From an uncultured Oceanospirillales bacterium (GTDB lineage: Bacteria; Pseudomonadota; Gammaproteobacteria; Pseudomonadales; Litorivicinaceae): 18,914 nt of DNA. The stretch is taken from positions 1 to 18,914 of the forward strand of contig CAJXTO010000012.1 in the NCBI GenBank assembly GCA_913061245.1. The letters run 5' to 3'. Positions 14,000-18,914 of the stretch are shown in pieces; position 1 is the first letter of the stretch, and each line of letters starts with the position of its first letter. Both the position numbers and the translations under genes were made by a program. Under the pieces are notes generated by a model that did no database searches, was not told the DNA's origin, and saw only the letters and a program-made list of their open reading frames with translations.

Positions 14000-14758
14000 T
14001 TGCGCTTTCTTGCGGTTTTTTTAACTTTCGCAATCACAAGCTCGGTCGCTCAAGCCGACCGCGTGACGGTATTTGCTGCCGCTAGTCTCAAAAATGCAAT
14101 GGATGAAATCGGCGTCGCTTTTGAAAAAAAGCATGCTCACTCTGTCGTTTTTAATTTTGCCGGATCTTCGCAAATTGCGCGTCAAGTCATCGCCGGCGCA
14201 CCGGCTGATTTATTGGTAACAGCAAACACCCTCTGGATGGATGACGTAGAAAAAATTGGTGCAATAAACTCAGAGAGCCGATTCGATTTAGCAAGTAATC
14301 AGTTAGTCCTTGCATCGACCCAAGAACAAACGATTCGGCTAGATTATGAGAGTTTGCAGCGAACGCTATCTGGGGGACGTGTCGCTATGGCCCTGGTCGA
14401 TGCAGTGCCTGCGGGAATGTATGGCAAACAAGCACTCGAGCATTTGGGCTTGTGGGACGCACTCAAACCTTCAATTATTCAGGCTGATAACGTGCGAGCA
14501 GCGCTCCGCTTTCTCACCCTAGGTGAGACGCCACTGGCTATCGTGTATCGCAGTGATTTGATTTCAGAACCGCGAGCGTTCGTTGCCGCAATTTTTCCAA
14601 AAGAATCTCATCCAGCGATTCGTTATCCCGCAGCACTGACGAAGAAAGGAATAGCTTCTAAAGCAGCCGTTTTGTTTCACGCCTATCTGAAAAGTGGCGA
14701 TGTACAAGCGATCCTTTCTCGCCATGGATTTCTTACGATCGATGGGGCAAAAGGATGA
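14000..14758 (+). CDS. modA: Molybdate ABC transporter, periplasmic binding protein
   Basis: A 252-residue ModA with a signal peptide (residues 1-19, ending SVAQA). It has the family's ligand-loop segments: FAAASLKNAMDEI, AGSSQIARQVIAGAPADLL, VPAGMYGKQAL, NVRAALRFL and IVYRSD. These hold molybdate through Ser/Ala amide contacts. The start is TTG at 14000 with GAGGG 6-7 bases upstream. An in-frame TAA at 13985-13987 excludes an earlier start. Its end overlaps modB as ATGA. Confidence 0.94.
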   Translation: MRFLAVFLTFAITSSVAQADRVTVFAAASLKNAMDEIGVAFEKKHAHSVVFNFAGSSQIARQVIAGAPADLLVTANTLWMDDVEKIGAINSESRFDLASNQLVLASTQEQTIRLDYESLQRTLSGGRVAMALVDAVPAGMYGKQALEHLGLWDALKPSIIQADNVRAALRFLTLGETPLAIVYRSDLISEPRAFVAAIFPKESHPAIRYPAALTKKGIASKAAVLFHAYLKSGDVQAILSRHGFLTIDGAKG

Positions 14759-15450
14759 GCGACTGGTTATCACCATCTGAAATAGAAGCAGTTCTTCTGT
14801 CGCTCAAAGTTGCTTTTTGGGCGACGATAGTCAGTCTCCCCTTTGGAATAGCAGTCGGATTCGTTCTGGCGCGATATGAATTTCCCGGAAAACAACTATT
14901 GAACGGGCTGGTTCACCTACCTCTCATCCTTCCGCCTGTGGTCACAGGGTTTATCTTATTAAAACTCTTTGGCACCCAAGGACCGATCGGTAGTGTTTTA
15001 CAAGAACTCGGTATCGTCATCGCTTTTTCGTGGACAGGTGCTGCTCTAGCGGCAGCGATCATGGCGTTTCCACTCATGGTCCGCGCCATTCGATTATCGT
15101 TCGAAGCAGTCGATGCACGCTTGGAGGAAACAGCCAGAAGTCTCGGCGCAAATCGGGCTCAGGTCTTTTGCATGATCAGTCTTCCGCTCGCCTTACCTGG
15201 AGTTGTCACAGGCTCCATCCTCGCATTTGCGAAAGCCATCGGCGAGTTCGGAGCCACTATTACCTTCGTTTCAAACATTCCAGGCGAAACACGGACATTA
15301 CCTTCTGCAGTCTATTCCTTCATGCAAATTCCTGGTGGAGAAGAGTCGGCGTACCGACTTGTTATTTTAGCCGTGATTGTCTCCATGACTGCGTTACTGC
15401 TCTCCGAATGGCTAGCCAAGCGGGTCAAAACCGTTGTGGAGGGGCAATGA
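14755..15450 (+). CDS. modB: Molybdate ABC transporter permease ModB
   Basis: A 231-residue inner-membrane permease with five or so hydrophobic segments. The ABC coupling (EAA) loop is EETARSLGANRAQVF with the following SLPLALPGVVTG. The N-terminal part (SLKVAFWATIVSLPFG) and the LPLILPPVVTGFILL segment are typical of ModB. It starts inside the modA stop (ATGA) and its own stop overlaps the modC start, so the three are translationally coupled. Length is normal for the family. Confidence 0.95.
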   Translation: MSDWLSPSEIEAVLLSLKVAFWATIVSLPFGIAVGFVLARYEFPGKQLLNGLVHLPLILPPVVTGFILLKLFGTQGPIGSVLQELGIVIAFSWTGAALAAAIMAFPLMVRAIRLSFEAVDARLEETARSLGANRAQVFCMISLPLALPGVVTGSILAFAKAIGEFGATITFVSNIPGETRTLPSAVYSFMQIPGGEESAYRLVILAVIVSMTALLLSEWLAKRVKTVVEGQ

Positions 15451-16103
15451 GTTTATCTGTTGATTTCAAACTGTCACTTCCGGATTTCGAGCTTAAAGTA
15501 GCCTTTGATGCTCCATCTGGAATTACAGCGCTCTCAGGTCATTCAGGGGCAGGTAAGACAACCCTGATTAACGTGCTAGCAGGGCTAGCGACGCCTGATT
15601 ACGGGCATATTGAAACTGATGGTCGCGTCTTATTTTCAAGCGCTCTTAAGATTAACTTAAAGCCTGAACAACGGCATATTGGCTATATTTTCCAAGATGC
15701 TCGGCTGTTCCCCCATCTCACGGTATTGCAGAATTTAAAATGTGGGCGCTGGTTTCGAAGGCTCCCCATGAATCCCTCGACGATTGAAGAAATTGTGACT
15801 CTGCTGGGGATCGACCACGTACTCTCGCGACGACCTTCGCAATTGTCTGGGGGCGAAAAGCAGCGAGTTGCAATTGGACGGGCGCTATTGTCAGAACCCG
15901 AGGTGATTCTGGCGGATGAACCATTGTCGTCTTTAGACAGTGATAGAAAAAAAGAAATACTGCCCTACTTCGAAATGCTACGAGATCAAATGAATATTCC
16001 GATCGTCTATGTCTCTCATGATGCAGATGAAGTCACTCGTCTAGCGACTACCCACTTTGAGCTCACACACGGGAAGATACTGTCAGAGAAAAGCAATCCC
16101 TGA
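15447..16103 (+). CDS. modC: Molybdate ABC transporter ATPase ModC, short form without TOBE domain
   Basis: A 218-residue ABC ATPase. Motifs: Walker A GHSGAGKTT (31-39), Q-loop FQD (82-84), signature LSGGEKQR (133-140), Walker B VILADEP (153-159) and the H-loop His at 191. E. coli ModC is about 352 residues long, with a C-terminal TOBE/Mop domain that binds molybdate and can inhibit transport; this protein ends just after the ATPase core and lacks it. The start at 15447 uses GGAGGGG upstream and an ATGA overlap with modB. The upstream extension of the frame lies inside modB and is rejected. Loss of the regulatory domain leaves the operator as the visible feedback control. Confidence 0.94.
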   Translation: MSLSVDFKLSLPDFELKVAFDAPSGITALSGHSGAGKTTLINVLAGLATPDYGHIETDGRVLFSSALKINLKPEQRHIGYIFQDARLFPHLTVLQNLKCGRWFRRLPMNPSTIEEIVTLLGIDHVLSRRPSQLSGGEKQRVAIGRALLSEPEVILADEPLSSLDSDRKKEILPYFEMLRDQMNIPIVYVSHDADEVTRLATTHFELTHGKILSEKSNP

Positions 16104-16985
16104 TTAAGGGTCTGACTGAGGTGTTGGCATATACATGACATATCGATTTGCCATGTACTGTGTCTGCAACGTCTGATTACGCTCGATTCGAATCAATAAG
16201 AAAAGCAAAGCGCTCAAAGAAAACATCACGAGGCACACAAGCACGAGAACTGCATTCCGCTGCATTTGTTGATCAGATACAGCAAGTGCAAGTTGATAAT
16301 CCGCCATCGCTGATGCTTGCTGATCGGATCCGCGCGCCATTGATAAAGCACGATCAGACACTTGCTCAGCAAACCATTGCACGTGAAGCAGCGGGTACTC
16401 GGTCAAATAGCGATCGACACGTTCCCGCGCTTGACCAGCAACAGCTGCGTTCGTTGGAAAGAATACGGGCTTCAACGACGCTTCCATGATGTGATCAAAA
16501 AACAATGTTGCAAAAGAAATATCTGGAATCCCTGGTTGCAAGTTCAATCGTTGGTGCGTGTACTCAATCAGGCGAGCAACGCGCTCACGACGACTTTCGT
16601 CCTTCGCCACACCACGAGAGGCCAGCAATGACTCGAGAAGCGCCGAGCCCGCCTGGATTGCCTTGCGCTCCTTATCAGTCAAATCTGCTTTGGCAACATC
16701 GACAGGGATCGCGACCTGAGGCCAAAGAATTTGACCCTGTAGTAGGCGATCTGAAAATTGTTCAAATTCATTGATCTGAGGCGCATTAAATGCAGTTAAT
16801 TCGTTATGAACTGGAGCATTCGGTGTATCCGACGTAACGACTTGAACAGAAAAATAAGCGGTACCAGTCAACCCTAAGGTCGCGAGTAACGCGAAACAGA
16901 CAAGAAAAAACCCCCGAAAGAAATCCGCAAACCGATGAAATAAGGCATCTGGCGAGGTGAGTTTCTTGATGACTGAATCGCGCAT
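16104..16985 (-). CDS. Unknown protein with two membrane segments in a bactofilin operon
   Basis: A 293-residue protein I do not recognise. It has a short basic cytoplasmic N-terminus, a transmembrane segment (about 25-48), a mostly helical extracytoplasmic part with one Trp-rich region (LLQGQILWPQ near 81-90; LLHVQWFAEQ near 199-208), a second transmembrane segment (about 244-266) and a polar cytoplasmic tail ending MYMPTPQSDP. There are no catalytic motifs. It starts 8 bases after the bactofilin gene and ends exactly where the convergent modC ends (no gap). Co-transcription with M23 peptidase and bactofilin suggests a cell-envelope or shape-related role. This is inference. Confidence 0.7.
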   Translation of the reverse strand: MRDSVIKKLTSPDALFHRFADFFRGFFLVCFALLATLGLTGTAYFSVQVVTSDTPNAPVHNELTAFNAPQINEFEQFSDRLLQGQILWPQVAIPVDVAKADLTDKERKAIQAGSALLESLLASRGVAKDESRRERVARLIEYTHQRLNLQPGIPDISFATLFFDHIMEASLKPVFFPTNAAVAGQARERVDRYLTEYPLLHVQWFAEQVSDRALSMARGSDQQASAMADYQLALAVSDQQMQRNAVLVLVCLVMFSLSALLFLLIRIERNQTLQTQYMANRYVMYMPTPQSDP

Positions 16986-16993
16986 GCTATATG

Positions 16994-17518
16994 TTATTCA
17001 GAGGCCGCAGCTGATTTCGCTCGCGTCGCGGGCTTTGCTGCAGTCGATGCACCTGTTGCAGCAGCACCAAATGCCAGCGCGTCTTCAGTCTTCGCTGCAG
17101 GCTTCTTGCCGCTGAGGGCAGTAATATCCAACTCAGCCTCTGAAAACTGACAGTTGCCATTCATGCGTGCACCACGTGCGACCGATAACGATTGATAATG
17201 AATATCGCCTTCGATGATTGCTGTCTCCTCAAGCACGAGTTCACAGGCAGTGATCGAACCAATGACTCGCCCGGAGATTTTAACCTCACGACCAAATACA
17301 CGGCCCTTTACAACACCAGATGCACCGATTGTGAGATGGCCTGTCTGCACATCACCTTCAACGGTGCCATCCACATGGATATTGCCTTCTGAAACCAAAT
17401 TTCCTGATACAACAAGATTAGGCGCAAGAACCGCAAAGGTTTCATTGGGTGACTTCATTGATTGACTCCTGTTATCACTTCGCGTCTGCGACTGTGAGTT
17501 TTTGTTCTTTGAAAACAT
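16994..17518 (-). CDS. Bactofilin family cytoskeletal protein
   Basis: A 174-residue bactofilin: a short polar N-terminus (MFSKNKNSQSQ), a central right-handed beta-helix with repeated short strands (for example GNIHVDGTVEGDV, GVVKGRVFG, GRVIGSI, ETAIIEGDIHY), and an Ala/Lys-rich C-terminal tail. Bactofilins polymerise without nucleotide and scaffold cell-wall enzymes at the membrane. The start is uncertain: 17518 (AGGA, 4-5 base spacing, N-terminus like known bactofilins, overlapping the M23 gene by 44 bases) or 17458 (AGGAG with 7-base spacing, just after the M23 stop, giving 154 residues). I prefer 17518. The operon with an M23 peptidase is a classic bactofilin pairing. Confidence 0.9.
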   Translation of the reverse strand: MFSKNKNSQSQTRSDNRSQSMKSPNETFAVLAPNLVVSGNLVSEGNIHVDGTVEGDVQTGHLTIGASGVVKGRVFGREVKISGRVIGSITACELVLEETAIIEGDIHYQSLSVARGARMNGNCQFSEAELDITALSGKKPAAKTEDALAFGAAATGASTAAKPATRAKSAAASE

Positions 17519-18755
17519 AACGTCCTGCTTCGATAAATTGATATGGGTCGACTGGTTTGCCCTTGATCCGCACTTCGTAATGTACGTGAGGCCCAGTAGA
17601 ACGGCCTGTACTACCGACTTCTCCAAGTGTGTCGCGATAGTCGAGAGTATCGCCTTTTTTCACATGAATCTTTTTCAAATGTCCGTAAGCAGTCTCAATA
17701 CCACATCCATGATCGATGAGAACAAACCGGCCATAACCACCCTTGCGACCTGCATAAGTGACAACGCCTGGAGCTGTCGCTCGAACACGCGTACCCGGCC
17801 ACGCTCCTAAATCGACTCCTTCGTGCCAGTCAGGCTTTTTGGTAAATGGATCCTTTCGATTGCCGTATTGACTGGTAAGATTGTAGTAGTCAACCGGTGG
17901 TGCAAGCGGTGCGCACTCAAGCAATGATTGCAGCGCCTGCCAATCCTGACTCAATGTCATCAGCCGATCTGAGCGATCTTGAAACTTTTCAAAGACATGT
18001 TCACCACCGCCAATTTCACGACTCGGCCCACCGGTTCCAAAAGATGGCGAGAAACCTGCGAAATCGGGGTCAGCAAGTGGAGTGCCATCAATTGTGGCAA
18101 ACCCTTTAGACAATGTGAGTGTCATCGAATCATGCAACACTTCCATAGCCTTGGACTGTGTCTCATACGCATCAGCAAGATCATCAGCCACGTTACTTAA
18201 CCATGGGCCAACATCTTCCAATGACTGAGGCGGCTTGCGACCTGAAATTTCAGCAACAGAATCTGACATATCCATGACCAATTCAGTCAAGTCCGCGTTG
18301 GACTGCTCAACTGAGCGGATGCGTGCATCCAGTTGGCCTTCAAACCAGGGAATAAATGCTACAACGGTCTCTGGAGATGATTGCTCTAACACAGCGTCAG
18401 ACACATTCCGGATGGCATCAAACCGGGCAGCCCATTCCTCATTCTTGCGGACTTCTTCGGTGAATGCTTGTCGGAGCTCATATGCATTCTTTTGATCATT
18501 TTGTAGTTGAGCGATGAATGCTTGATTGGCTGCTATTGTGTCAGCGAGCTCTGCCTCGACTGCTAGACGCGCGCCATGATTCCAGGAGAAACCAACAGAC
18601 GCTACTGCGGTCCAGATAAAGAACACGGCAGCCACACAAACAGCAGTTAGCTGATGCCATGTTTTCAAAACAACATAACGAGTGTCAGAACCCGAACGGA
18701 CAACCAATGACCGCTCTGGGAATCGCGCAATTATCTTCTGGATAGTTGTCTGCAT
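17475..18755 (-). CDS. LytM/M23-family peptidoglycan metallopeptidase, membrane-anchored
   Basis: A 426-residue protein with a short cytoplasmic N-terminus, one membrane segment (about 34-57), a long helical and probably coiled-coil region (about 60-215) and a C-terminal M23 LytM domain (about 290-405). Zinc ligands visible are H311 and D315 (HEGVDLG) and H392 of H390-V-H392, with H359 (GHL) also in the family pattern. All expected catalytic residues are present, so activity is likely. M23 enzymes cut peptidoglycan cross-links. The start is taken as ATG at 18755 for its fit to the N-terminal pattern; an in-frame TTG at 18857 would add 34 residues. It is operonic with the bactofilin, which probably localises it. 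Confidence 0.9.
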   Translation of the reverse strand: MQTTIQKIIARFPERSLVVRSGSDTRYVVLKTWHQLTAVCVAAVFFIWTAVASVGFSWNHGARLAVEAELADTIAANQAFIAQLQNDQKNAYELRQAFTEEVRKNEEWAARFDAIRNVSDAVLEQSSPETVVAFIPWFEGQLDARIRSVEQSNADLTELVMDMSDSVAEISGRKPPQSLEDVGPWLSNVADDLADAYETQSKAMEVLHDSMTLTLSKGFATIDGTPLADPDFAGFSPSFGTGGPSREIGGGEHVFEKFQDRSDRLMTLSQDWQALQSLLECAPLAPPVDYYNLTSQYGNRKDPFTKKPDWHEGVDLGAWPGTRVRATAPGVVTYAGRKGGYGRFVLIDHGCGIETAYGHLKKIHVKKGDTLDYRDTLGEVGSTGRSTGPHVHYEVRIKGKPVDPYQFIEAGRYVFKEQKLTVADAK

Positions 18756-18914
18756 AGGGTTCACTCGTAACAATTTGTTACCAAATTGGGGCTCGGCACA
18801 AACTGTTTTGCATCCAACTTGGTCGATTATTGTTGGCCAGATTTGAGCTCGTTTCAACCATAATATGGGCTAACGCAATAATTGCAGAGCACCATCACTT
18901 AAAGAGCGCTGCGA
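18756..18914. other. Non-coding region upstream of the M23 gene, to window edge
   Basis: No gene is supported in these 159 bases. They contain a short inverted repeat (18771-18788), a TATTAT sequence on the minus strand (18860-18865) that could be a -10 element without a clear -35, and a minus-strand open frame of 27 codons (18778-18861) that has no supporting features. Confidence 0.5.
18771..18788. repeat. Short perfect inverted repeat upstream of the M23 gene
   Basis: CAATTTG (18771-18777) and CAAATTG (18782-18788) form a perfect 7-bp inverted repeat with a TTAC spacer, 16 bases upstream of the M23 start. It could be an operator or an RNA hairpin in the leader. Nothing else in the sequence decides this. 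Confidence 0.35.

Noticed and set aside
15030..15446. Upstream extension of the modC frame
   Set aside because: It lies inside modB in another frame; the family start MSLSV with SD and ATGA overlap is at 15447.
18661..18690. A second copy of the mod operator, suggested by TTTTCAAAACA...TAACGAG inside the M23 gene
   Set aside because: Only one half-site (CATAACGAG) is present, with no inverted partner, and it is in coding sequence.
18778..18861. A 27-codon open frame upstream of the M23 gene on the minus strand
   Set aside because: No SD, no recognised motif, and length is within chance expectation.

Overview
The window is a block of about 19 kb, almost entirely coding, from a Gram-negative bacterium that is most likely a proteobacterium. 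A twin-arginine (Tat) formate dehydrogenase, DUF3305/DUF3306 proteins, a PCu(A)C copper chaperone, ModABC and a bactofilin/LytM pair all fit that. Base composition is moderate. I lean towards Gammaproteobacteria over Alphaproteobacteria, but the sequence alone does not settle it. Its theme is the making of a periplasmic molybdenum formate dehydrogenase (FDH): the enzyme, its dedicated chaperones, molybdenum-cofactor synthesis, sulfur activation and molybdate uptake.

Layout. Positions 1-2871 (minus strand) read, in transcription order, DUF3305, DUF3306, a TorD-type chaperone, a 64-residue FDH-region Tat peptide and the N-terminal third or less of the FDH catalytic subunit, which runs off the left edge. 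Divergent from these is a 679-residue polyferredoxin (2896-4935, plus). It converges on a monohaem cytochrome c gene (4932-5693, minus) with which it shares the stop palindrome CTAG. Positions 5752-8010 (plus) are a tightly packed set of DUF6494, an Mrp/NBP35 P-loop ATPase, a biotin/lipoate-ligase-like protein and DUF6505. Positions 7992-11274 (minus) are the overlapping operon fdhD-mobA-mobB-moeA, which makes and sulfurates the bis-MGD cofactor. Positions 11365-13934 (plus) hold an MFS transporter, an exported rhodanese, a DUF2946 protein and a His-rich PCu(A)C copper chaperone. Positions 14000-16103 (plus) are modABC, preceded by a strong ModE-like palindrome. Positions 16104-18755 (minus) are a cell-envelope operon: LytM/M23 peptidase, bactofilin and an unknown two-helix membrane protein.

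How it fits together. ModABC imports molybdate. MoeA inserts it into molybdopterin, MobA (helped by MobB) makes MGD, FdhD passes sulfur to the cofactor, and the TorD-type protein probably holds the FDH apoprotein until Tat export. The polyferredoxin, cytochrome c, Mrp ATPase and the DUF3305/3306/6494/6505 and ligase-like proteins are known as neighbours of such enzymes, but their biochemical roles are not established. This is the most promising unexplained part of the window.

The most interesting observations are: a ligase-like protein that has lost the usual ligase signature inside the Mrp-DUF6494-DUF6505 module; an operator whose right arm contains the modA ribosome binding site; a ModC without its molybdate-sensing domain; an FdhD with only one of the two usual cysteines; and a structured fdhA leader that could hide its Shine-Dalgarno (SD) sequence. 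No tRNA, rRNA, CRISPR array or insertion sequence was seen, and there is no gene-free stretch longer than about 160 bases.
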